In this document: piece by piece, positions 6,877 to 12,978 of the stretch
Position numbering within the stretch: position 1 is the first letter of the stretch
Layout of the letters: every line of letters starts with the position of its first letter
Assembly (NCBI GenBank): GCA_012515085.1
Contig: JAAYZB010000040.1
Span: 1-12,978 of the forward strand
DNA: 12,978 bases
Direction of reading: 5' to 3'
DNA from: Acholeplasmataceae bacterium
GTDB lineage: Bacteria > Bacillota_I > Bacilli_A > Izemoplasmatales > Hujiaoplasmataceae
Position numbers and translations under genes: made by a program
The notes under the pieces: generated by a model
The model's input: only the letters and a program-made list of their open reading frames with translations
Database searches by the model: none
Told to the model about the DNA's origin: nothing

Positions 6877-7137
6877 TCAACCGAAATATTTGTCGCTTAC
6901 ATGATCGACGACATACTGAACAAGATCCTTGACATCCTTCATCTTGAGAGCAGCATCGTCGGTGATAGACACAAGAAATTCACTTTCGATTTGATTGAAA
7001 AGCTCCAAAGCATCGAGAGAATCCGCTCCAAAATCATCCGAGAATCCCGCTTCAAGAATTACTTTCTCTGGTTTGACCCCGAGTTCTTCGACGATGATTT
7101 CTTTAATTTTTTCAAACACGATTTCTTCTTTATTCAT
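6877..7137 (-). CDS. acpP: Acyl carrier protein
   Basis: The 86-residue acidic protein is an acyl carrier protein, the phosphopantetheine-bearing shuttle of fatty acid synthesis. Ser40 in the FGADSLDALEL motif is the attachment site. Helix I (about 3-16), the loop ending in the DSL motif, and helices II to IV match the normal four-helix fold and length. The start is the ATG at 7137, with GGAGGAG 8 nt upstream. An in-frame ATG at 7155 would place this site inside the gene and is less likely. It has its own strong promoter and is followed by an intrinsic terminator, so it can be made as a monocistronic message. No fab, plsX or rnc gene, its usual neighbours, is nearby. A specialised carrier protein is possible, but nothing nearby points to one. 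Confidence 0.92.
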   Translation of the reverse strand: MNKEEIVFEKIKEIIVEELGVKPEKVILEAGFSDDFGADSLDALELFNQIESEFLVSITDDAALKMKDVKDLVQYVVDHVSDKYFG

Positions 7138-7184
7138 TTCAAGTTCTCCTCCCATAAATGTAATAGATTATGTTGTACATAGAT

Positions 7185-7213
7185 ATTATAAGGGTTATGC
7201 GAAATGAAGTCAA
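7185..7213 (-). promoter_or_regulatory. Near-consensus sigma-A-type promoter of acpP
   Basis: On the minus strand the -35 hexamer TTGACT (7213-7208) is followed after exactly 17 nt by a perfect TATAAT (7190-7185). Transcription would start near 7178, giving a leader of about 40 nt with the GGAGGAG ribosome site. It lies in the 94-nt gap between dtd and acpP and is the best promoter in the window, fitting the high demand for acyl carrier protein. Confidence 0.88.
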
Positions 7214-7231
7214 ACACAACGGGGATTTTTT

Positions 7232-7672
7232 TCAGCGTTCCAGCCAAATGGTCACCGGTCCGTCATTAATCAGGGAAACCGCCATGTTTTCGCCAAAGAC
7301 TCCCGTCTTGACCCGTTGCCCAATCTCCACTTCCAAACGCTGGTTGAAAGCATCATATAATGGTCTCGCCAACTCAGGAGCGAGTGCTTGTGTGAAAGAG
7401 GGACGATTTCCGTCTTCCAGATTGGCATAGAGTGTAAACTGAGAAACAACCAAGAGCTCCCCATTGACCGAAGAAAGGTTGAGATTCATTTTTCCTAAAG
7501 AATCGGAAAACACCCGAAGCTTGGCAATCTTTTGGGCCATATAACGGACTTTTTCCAAATCGTCACCTTGTGTAAAGCCAACCAGCAACAGCATTCCTGG
7601 CCCAATGGATGCCACCATTTGATTCGCAATCGCAATCGATGCTTCTTTGACTCTTTGTACCAATACTCGCAC
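7232..7672 (-). CDS. dtd: D-aminoacyl-tRNA deacylase
   Basis: The 146-residue product is Dtd, which hydrolyses D-aminoacyl-tRNAs (and Gly-tRNA-Ala) and so prevents D-residues entering protein. The start RVLVQRV and core motifs are diagnostic: SQFTLY (77-82), GNRPSF (88-93) and the Gly-cisPro loop NDGPVT (136-141) near the C-terminus. The length equals the family norm. The GTG at 7672 is chosen because the protein then begins exactly where the family begins and an AAAGGA lies 9 nt upstream. It sits one base after the rel stop. An upstream in-frame ATG (7762) would require a 30-residue extension inside rel and is rejected. The rel-dtd pairing is conserved across Firmicutes. No terminator hairpin follows. 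Confidence 0.94.
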   Translation of the reverse strand: MRVLVQRVKEASIAIANQMVASIGPGMLLLVGFTQGDDLEKVRYMAQKIAKLRVFSDSLGKMNLNLSSVNGELLVVSQFTLYANLEDGNRPSFTQALAPELARPLYDAFNQRLEVEIGQRVKTGVFGENMAVSLINDGPVTIWLER

Positions 7673-7673
7673 G

Positions 7674-9863
7674 CTAACAAATCCTTTCAATCGAATAGAT
7701 TCCCTTGACCTTTTGGATATTGGCGATGACACTATCGAGTTCCAGCACATTGCCGATTTCAATCTTCATGCGAATGATGCCCTCTTTGACCTTGTTGGTG
7801 GTTGCGGACACCTGGTTGATCGTCGATTTCGCTGATGTGGCCGCATTGATGATTTCCGCCAATACATTGTCGCGGTTCTGAGCGATGATCTTGATACTGG
7901 TTTCATATTTTTTAGTCGTGTTGGCGCCCCAGAAAACATCGATGAGTCTGGCTTTATCGAAATAATCAAGATTTTTACAGACATGTCGATGGACAATGAT
8001 TCCCGAATTTTTGGACACATATCCGACAATCTCATCTCCCAATATCGGATTGCAGCAGTTTGCCAATTTGACCGACGGGTTTGTCAGACCTTCGACAATG
8101 ATGTTGATATCGCTGTGCAAGGTGCGCAGTTTGGATTGTTTTTTATCATCGGGAATACGATTGATTTTTTCAATCAACGCTTCTTCCGACAATATTTCCT
8201 TGCCCGTGATCAGGTTCAAGGCTCCGATTGGAGAAATGATATTCTTCCCGATTTCATAATAAAGGTCTTCGACCGTTTTGACCCCTTTGTTTTCAAAAAA
8301 ATCTTTCGCCATCTTGTCGGTCAATGAGATTTGAAGATGTCGGGACTGGATTTCTTTGTCCAATTCTTCTCTGCCCTTTTCTACCAAGAAATCTCGCCGT
8401 TGCTTGTTCAAAAAATTCTTGATTTTGCTACGAGCATTGCTCGTTTTAGCAATTTTCAACCAGTTGTCATTTGGTCCTACGGCATTCTGGCTAGTTTTAA
8501 TTTCCACCACGTCGCCGGTTTTTAAGGTATAATCAAGCGGTTGAATTTTGCCGTTCACGATGGCTCCAACCGTTTTTTCCCCCACTTTGGTGTGGATGCG
8601 AAAAGCGAAGTCGATCGGGGTTGCACCGGCACTTAAGTCGATGATATCGCCATTTGGCGTAAATACGTACACATTGGCATTCAAGATATCGTCGGTAAAA
8701 ATATTCAAGATCTCTTCATCCGAATTGGATTCTTCCGTATAGCGAATCAATTCAGAATACCACCGCAATTTGGATGAAACAATGTCCTCGATATTTTTTC
8801 GGCTTTGACCGGATCCTTGGGTTTCCTTATATGCCCAATGAGCTGCCACGCCTTTTTCGGCAATTTCATCCATCTCTTTTGTCCGTATCTGAATTTCATA
8901 GATTTTTCCCTTGTGGACGACAGTCGTGTGCAATGATTGATACATATTTGGTTTGGGCATGGCGATATAATCTTTGAATTTCCCGGGGACTGGTATGTAT
9001 TTTGAATGCACGATTCCGATTGCTCGGTAACAGTCGCTAACTGTGTCGACGATTACCCTTAAAGCCATCAAATCATTGATTTCCTCAAAATCCAAATGTT
9101 TGATTTGCATTTTCCGATAGACACTGTGGATGTTCTTGATGCGTCCGCTGATCTCATAATGAAAATGTTCGCTGGCAAGCAACATTTCCAATTCGGTCTG
9201 CATGGCATTGATGTCCGCTTCCCGCGCGCCTTTTTTCTCTTTGATGAGCCGGGCGATTTCCTGATACTCCCGAGGGTAGAGATATTTGAATCCCAAATCT
9301 TCCAGTTCCGCTTTGAGCCGATACATCCCCAAGCGATGGGCGATCGGGACAAATACATCGAGTGTTTCGCGACTGATGCGTTGCTGGCGTTCGGATTCCA
9401 AGACGTTTAGTGTGCGCATGTTATTGAGTCGATCTGCTAACTTGACAAAAATCACACGGATGTCTTTGGCCATCGCGAGAACCATTTTTTGATGGTTTTT
9501 GGCTTGTTCTGCCGCCCGAGATCCTTCATATGTCAACAAATGCAACTTGGTGAGCCCTTCGACGATATCGGCGACTTCTTCACCAAACAGCGTTTTGATC
9601 TCGGAGTATTCGGTATCCGTGTCTTCCAATATGTCATGCAGTAATCCCGCAACTATGGTGTTGGGATCCACCCGGTATTCGGTGAGGGTGATGGCCACTT
9701 GAACTGGATGGATAATATAGGGTTCTCCGGATTTTCGCAGTTGAGTGATATGCCTTTCATAAGCAAAGTCAAAAGCGCGTCGGATAAAATCGAGATGCTC
9801 CGGACGCGTCAAATAAGTGGATAGGGCATTTTTCAGGGGAAGATATTGTTCTTCCTTGCTCAT
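7674..9863 (-). CDS. rel: Bifunctional (p)ppGpp synthetase/hydrolase (long RSH)
   Basis: This 729-residue long RelA/SpoT homolog makes and degrades the stringent-response alarmone (p)ppGpp. The N-terminal HD hydrolase is intact: His52, His76-Asp77, Glu80-Asp81 in LLHDILEDTD, and Asp144 in KLADRLNN. The synthetase domain has Asp264 in NDLMALRV and Glu323 in YEIQIRT, at the same positions as in Streptococcus Rel. The loop GKFKD (294-298) carries the basic, bifunctional-type RxKD-like motif rather than the acidic RelA type. TGS (about 396-458), a CC zinc-finger domain (Cys603, Cys604, His627, Cys629) and a C-terminal ACT domain (about 653-729) follow, for ribosome and tRNA sensing. The ATG at 9863 has AGGAGG 6 nt upstream. 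It lies 21 nt after apt, in the conserved recJ-apt-rel-dtd order. Confidence 0.96.
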   Translation of the reverse strand: MSKEEQYLPLKNALSTYLTRPEHLDFIRRAFDFAYERHITQLRKSGEPYIIHPVQVAITLTEYRVDPNTIVAGLLHDILEDTDTEYSEIKTLFGEEVADIVEGLTKLHLLTYEGSRAAEQAKNHQKMVLAMAKDIRVIFVKLADRLNNMRTLNVLESERQQRISRETLDVFVPIAHRLGMYRLKAELEDLGFKYLYPREYQEIARLIKEKKGAREADINAMQTELEMLLASEHFHYEISGRIKNIHSVYRKMQIKHLDFEEINDLMALRVIVDTVSDCYRAIGIVHSKYIPVPGKFKDYIAMPKPNMYQSLHTTVVHKGKIYEIQIRTKEMDEIAEKGVAAHWAYKETQGSGQSRKNIEDIVSSKLRWYSELIRYTEESNSDEEILNIFTDDILNANVYVFTPNGDIIDLSAGATPIDFAFRIHTKVGEKTVGAIVNGKIQPLDYTLKTGDVVEIKTSQNAVGPNDNWLKIAKTSNARSKIKNFLNKQRRDFLVEKGREELDKEIQSRHLQISLTDKMAKDFFENKGVKTVEDLYYEIGKNIISPIGALNLITGKEILSEEALIEKINRIPDDKKQSKLRTLHSDINIIVEGLTNPSVKLANCCNPILGDEIVGYVSKNSGIIVHRHVCKNLDYFDKARLIDVFWGANTTKKYETSIKIIAQNRDNVLAEIINAATSAKSTINQVSATTNKVKEGIIRMKIEIGNVLELDSVIANIQKVKGIYSIERIC

Positions 9864-9884
9864 GGAACCCCTCCTGAAACGAGA

Positions 9885-10397
9885 TCAGTATTTGATTAAA
9901 ACCTTGATTGGGTACTCCGGGAATTTTTCCCTTCCATTCAACTCGGTGAGTTCAATCATAAATCCAAGGCCTACCACTTCGCCTCCGGCTTGTTCGACCA
10001 GTCGGATAGTCGCTTGCATCGTGCCTCCTGTTGCCAAAAGATCATCGATGATGACGACCTTGTCGCCTTGACGGATGTCTTCCTTATGAAGACAGAGCGT
10101 ATTTTTGCCATATTCGAGATCATAATCATAACGGACGACCTCCCGAGGAAGTTTTCCCGGTTTACGAACCGGAACGAACCCAATCTCAAGCATGCAGGCG
10201 ACCGGCGCTCCAATTATAAATCCCCGGGCATCGGGCCCAACTACTTTGGTCGCATGGACGCTCTTTCCAAATTCAGCAAGTTCGCTGACGGCTTTGTGAA
10301 ATGCTTTCCCTTCGCCAATCAGCGGAGTAATGTCTTTGAATTGAATTCCGGGAATCGGGAAATCTGGAATGTTGACAATATAATCTTCGTATTTCAT
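9885..10397 (-). CDS. apt: Adenine phosphoribosyltransferase
   Basis: The 170-residue product converts adenine and PRPP to AMP in purine salvage. The PRPP-binding loop VVIIDDLLATGGT (114-126) is complete. The N-terminal IPDFPIPGIQFKDITPL, the GPDARGF segment (54-60) and the VRKPGKLP flexible-loop motif (77-84) are typical of Apt rather than of other type I phosphoribosyltransferases. The length is normal. The ATG at 10397 starts one base after the recJ stop, with a GGAGG site 6 nt upstream that lies within the last recJ codons, so translational coupling to recJ is likely. The link to rel downstream is conserved in Firmicutes. Confidence 0.96.
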   Translation of the reverse strand: MKYEDYIVNIPDFPIPGIQFKDITPLIGEGKAFHKAVSELAEFGKSVHATKVVGPDARGFIIGAPVACMLEIGFVPVRKPGKLPREVVRYDYDLEYGKNTLCLHKEDIRQGDKVVIIDDLLATGGTMQATIRLVEQAGGEVVGLGFMIELTELNGREKFPEYPIKVLIKY

Positions 10398-10398
10398 A

Positions 10399-12483
10399 TC
10401 ATGCCTCCGATAGTTGTGGAAATTGACTCATCAACTCTTTGATGTTCATCGTATATAGTGCTTCAATTTGATCACACCACTTCGCGTATTGTCGATAATG
10501 TGGTGAATCCGCCAATTCTTTTTTGTCGGTCGCTTTTTGGAATACATAGCCAAACGCGTTTTTATCCAGAAATCCCAAATCAATAAAGATAGATAAGATA
10601 ATGTCCGCTTGGTCTTCCGAAATGTTCAATGCTTTCGCGAACTCGGAACACGTCGCTGTCTTTTCAATTGCATAATAACGGTAAGCCCGCAAGAGAAATT
10701 CTTTGGTCAACAATTGTGACAAAGGGGGATCAATGGTACGGGGAGACAGGACAACCGTTGCTTCTTTTTTCCATTGTTGCTGGGTAAAAATGCTGGCATC
10801 ATCCAAGATCGCTCGTTTTTCACCTTTTTGGAAAATCACCTTTTTTTCCCATTCGGGATCAACTCGATAATCCAGGAGTTGGAATCCTGGGCATGCCAAA
10901 TCTTTTAAGATCACTTGAATCGAATTTTTGGCTCGCCAGGTGTTGATACTCATCCCTCCGACGACATCGATCAAATCTCCGGGATTTAATCGATAAAAAT
11001 AGTCCGGATTATTGAAGGAAAGCAGATCGAACATTTGACCGTTATCGACGACTTGTAATTTCGTGTGTTTGCCATTCAATAATTGCTTTCGAACGATTTC
11101 TAATCCAGAAAATAGAAAAGTAGCGGTAAAAAATGACAGATCTTGGAGTTTTTTGACCGTTGCCAATTCCACTGCCGAAAGCGAGAGTTCCATATCTACG
11201 TTCAACACAGGTGTTTCTTGCCGATTGGAGAGCGCATTCAATCCCGCCCGAAGAGCTGGGATGTTCTCACCCAATACTTGAAGGCCTGCCGCTTGGGCAT
11301 GTCCTCCAAACCGAGTCAATAGCGCCTGGTTTTGCGTCAGCATGTCCAAAATGTTGTCATTGCCAAAAGACCGCATGGACCCTTTGCCAATCCCAGCATC
11401 GTCGATGGTGATCACTAGCGTTGATTTTTGATACTTTTCCGCCAGTTTCTGAGCGCAAATTCCGATGACTCCTTCATGAAGATCTTTGGATGATACCACC
11501 AACACGTCATCATCGGGATCAACCAGTGTCTCACATAAAGTGACCGCTTCTGACGTAAGATCTTTTCGGTTCGCATGATTTTCTTCGATTTGAAAAATCA
11601 GATCGTTGACTTCTTTTTCTGATTCGCTCACCAAGAGTCTGACAGCCTCCAGCGCTTTTCCTAAGCGACCAGAACTGTTGATTTTTGGCGCGATTTTAAA
11701 AGCGATCGCTGTTTCGTTGATGATATCCAAATGAGAAAATTCAATCAATTTCTTCAGTCCAAGATTTTTGGTCTTTTTTAGCTGCTTGAGTCCTAAATTG
11801 ACGATGGCTTGATTCTCATCCACCAAGGGCATGAGATCGGCAATGGTGCCAATCATGACCAAATCAAGGCAATCTTCGAGTTTGTCATCCGCAATTGCTC
11901 TGGCGAACTTAAAGGCCACCATCACTCCCGCAATGTCCTTAAAAGGATATTTGGGACTGTATTTGGCGTGTAATATTTGAAAAGCATCCGGTAAGGAGCC
12001 ATTATCTTCGTGATGATCGGTGATGATTGTATCAATCCCCGCTTTTTTGAGCGCGGCCACTTCTTCTTGACAGGTGATTCCGTTATCGACGGTAATCACT
12101 AATTTCACATTGGTGGCAATGATTTTTCCCACCGCACGAAGATTGAGTCCATAGCCGTCTTGGAACCGATCCGGCAGGTCATAATCCACATTGGCGCCCA
12201 TTTTCCTCAGCGTTCGATATAGTACCGAAATCGCACTGATACCGTCACAGTCATAATCCCCATAGATTAAGATTTTTTCTTGACCGGCGATCGCCTGGAT
12301 GACGCGGGCGACCGCTTTGTCCATGCCTTGAAGCAAATAAGGATCATGAAGCACTTCTTCTCCCATTGAAAAGAAGTAATCCGGATCAGCGATGCCGCGA
12401 TTTTTCAAGATATGGCGAAATATATTGGAATCATTCACTTTTCCAGGAACTAGGACGTTCCAACTATAGCGAGCCTTGATCAC
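10399..12483 (-). CDS. recJ: Single-stranded-DNA-specific 5'-3' exonuclease RecJ
   Basis: The 694-residue product is RecJ, a DHH-family exonuclease acting in recombination and mismatch/base repair. The DHH domain shows YGDYDCDG (74-81), TVDNG (131-135), the metal motif DHHE (156-159) and GTIADLMPLV (212-221). PKINSSGRLG (266-275) follows, and the DHHA1 domain includes the nucleic-acid-binding RFGGHAQAAG (391-400). An OB-like region and a Firmicute-type C-terminal extension follow. Residues about 590-660 resemble a winged-helix segment and the extreme tail is acidic and polar. It is longer than E. coli RecJ (577) and shorter than Bacillus (about 786). The start is a GTG at 12483 with a GGGTGA site about 4-5 nt upstream, so the exact start is less certain than the identity. 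Confidence 0.94.
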   Translation of the reverse strand: MIKARYSWNVLVPGKVNDSNIFRHILKNRGIADPDYFFSMGEEVLHDPYLLQGMDKAVARVIQAIAGQEKILIYGDYDCDGISAISVLYRTLRKMGANVDYDLPDRFQDGYGLNLRAVGKIIATNVKLVITVDNGITCQEEVAALKKAGIDTIITDHHEDNGSLPDAFQILHAKYSPKYPFKDIAGVMVAFKFARAIADDKLEDCLDLVMIGTIADLMPLVDENQAIVNLGLKQLKKTKNLGLKKLIEFSHLDIINETAIAFKIAPKINSSGRLGKALEAVRLLVSESEKEVNDLIFQIEENHANRKDLTSEAVTLCETLVDPDDDVLVVSSKDLHEGVIGICAQKLAEKYQKSTLVITIDDAGIGKGSMRSFGNDNILDMLTQNQALLTRFGGHAQAAGLQVLGENIPALRAGLNALSNRQETPVLNVDMELSLSAVELATVKKLQDLSFFTATFLFSGLEIVRKQLLNGKHTKLQVVDNGQMFDLLSFNNPDYFYRLNPGDLIDVVGGMSINTWRAKNSIQVILKDLACPGFQLLDYRVDPEWEKKVIFQKGEKRAILDDASIFTQQQWKKEATVVLSPRTIDPPLSQLLTKEFLLRAYRYYAIEKTATCSEFAKALNISEDQADIILSIFIDLGFLDKNAFGYVFQKATDKKELADSPHYRQYAKWCDQIEALYTMNIKELMSQFPQLSEA

Positions 12484-12508
12484 TGTATCACCCGTTTCTC
12501 GAGAAAAT

Positions 12509-12514
12509 ATTATA
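12509..12514 (-). promoter_or_regulatory. Probable -10 box for the recJ-apt-rel-dtd transcript
   Basis: A perfect TATAAT lies on the minus strand in the 72-nt gap between nadC and recJ. The hexamer 17 nt upstream, TATGCA, is a poor -35 match, so strength is uncertain. Transcription would begin near 12502, about 19 nt before the recJ GTG. Read-through from nadC is also possible because no terminator hairpin separates the genes. Confidence 0.5.
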
Positions 12515-12555
12515 TCGAAATAAAGCGTTATTGCATAGGCTTTCCAACAAAATAC

Positions 12556-12978
12556 TCAGAATTTGAGCGAAATATCCAGACTTTTGACCGAATGTGTCAG
12601 TTGGCCAACGGAAATCAAATCCACTCCAGTTTTCGCAACATCGTGAATTCGATCCAAAGTCATATTTCCACTGGCTTCTAACAATTTCTTTCCGGCATTC
12701 CGCCGAACACATTCGGCCATATCGCTCAATGTCATATTGTCGAGCATAATGATGTCACAATCAGTTGTCATGGCTTCTTCAAACTCAAAGATATTTTCAA
12801 CTTCCACTTCAATCTGATAGTTGGTCTGATATTTTTCCCGAATGATTTCCACTGCTCGAACAATCGATCCCGCTGCCTGAATATGATTATCCTTTATCAT
12901 CACCATATCGGATAAGCTCATTCGGTGATTGGTGCCTCCGCCATCCAAGACGGCTTGTTTTTCCAATGCTCTCATCCC
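12556..12978 (-). CDS. nadC: Quinolinate phosphoribosyltransferase (decarboxylating), C-terminal part
   Basis: The last 140 residues of NadC are present; the gene continues beyond the right edge, so its start is not seen. The enzyme joins quinolinate and PRPP to give nicotinate mononucleotide in de novo NAD synthesis. The visible part has the family features in order: the RALEKQAVLDGGGTNHR segment, the MIKDNHI motif, IEVEVEN, DIIMLDNM, LEASGNMT and TGVDLISVGQLTHS followed by LDISLKF at the C-terminus. These include the active-site Lys, His and acidic residues of the barrel. The first in-window methionine is internal: the residue before it is the Gly that normally follows Pro in this region. 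nadA and nadB would be expected further upstream. The gap to recJ is 72 nt. Confidence 0.95.
   Translation of the reverse strand, partial: GMRALEKQAVLDGGGTNHRMSLSDMVMIKDNHIQAAGSIVRAVEIIREKYQTNYQIEVEVENIFEFEEAMTTDCDIIMLDNMTLSDMAECVRRNAGKKLLEASGNMTLDRIHDVAKTGVDLISVGQLTHSVKSLDISLKF

Noticed and set aside
9990..10442. A 150-codon plus-strand open frame
   Set aside because: It lies antisense to apt and the recJ end, has no ribosome site or recognisable domain, and apt is certain. Other plus-strand frames (for example 7983-8327 and 3686-4009) are likewise shadows of minus-strand genes.
12488..12712. A 74-codon minus-strand frame overlapping the nadC end
   Set aside because: It is out of frame with nadC and covers its conserved C-terminus. 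Its composition is that of a frame shadow, not of a separate gene.
12556..12975. nadC beginning at the methionine at 12975
   Set aside because: The family needs about 140 further N-terminal residues, and the preceding in-window codon is the conserved Gly. The gene is cut by the window edge rather than truncated.
1..12978. Mobile elements, CRISPR arrays, tRNA or rRNA genes, or a defence island
   Set aside because: No transposase, integrase, inverted-repeat ends, regularly spaced repeats or tRNA-like folds were seen. Genes are contiguous, on one strand and similar in composition, as expected for a core chromosomal region.

Overview
This window is a densely packed run of bacterial chromosomal housekeeping genes, all read on the minus strand. 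It looks like Bacillota (Firmicutes) or a close relative. The evidence is strong GGAGG-type ribosome binding sites, TATAAT promoters, TGA, TAA and TAG all used as stops, and the order recJ-apt-rel-dtd-hisS with tcdA further along. That order recalls the Bacillus subtilis recJ/apt/relA/dtd/hisS/aspS/yrvM region. Routine use of TGA as a stop argues against mollicutes that read TGA as Trp. An Erysipelotrichia- or Acholeplasma-like lineage is possible, but the genus cannot be set from this sequence.

Layout in the direction of transcription (high to low coordinates): (1) the 3' end of nadC (NAD synthesis) enters at the right edge. (2) A -10 box near 12509-12514 precedes recJ, apt, the bifunctional (p)ppGpp enzyme rel, and dtd, which are separated by 1-21 nt and look co-transcribed. 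(3) acpP has its own near-consensus promoter (7185-7213) and is followed by a hairpin-plus-U-tract terminator in the short leader of hisS. (4) hisS carries an unusual cysteine-rich C-terminus. (5) A second TATAAT promoter (5432-5440) drives an AI-2E/UPF0118 family membrane protein coupled to a four-helix membrane protein of unknown function, ending at a weak hairpin (3828-3843). (6) The last cluster is tcdA, msrA, psuG, a dCMP deaminase, a YlbL-like PDZ/Lon-type membrane protease, and a truncated membrane protein gene that runs off the left edge.

Most junctions in cluster 6, and the pair in cluster 5, are 4-bp ATGA overlaps, which suggests translational coupling. Themes are nucleotide salvage (apt, psuG, dCMP deaminase), tRNA charging, modification and quality control (hisS, tcdA, dtd), repair (recJ, msrA), stringent response (rel) and lipid synthesis (acpP).

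No mobile element, CRISPR array, tRNA/rRNA gene or clear horizontally acquired island is visible, and no gene-free stretch exceeds about 100 nt. I see no convincing new multi-gene system. The points most worth a second look are the cysteine-rich HisRS tail, the terminator in the hisS leader, acpP placed between dtd and hisS with aspS absent, and psuG without a visible kinase partner.
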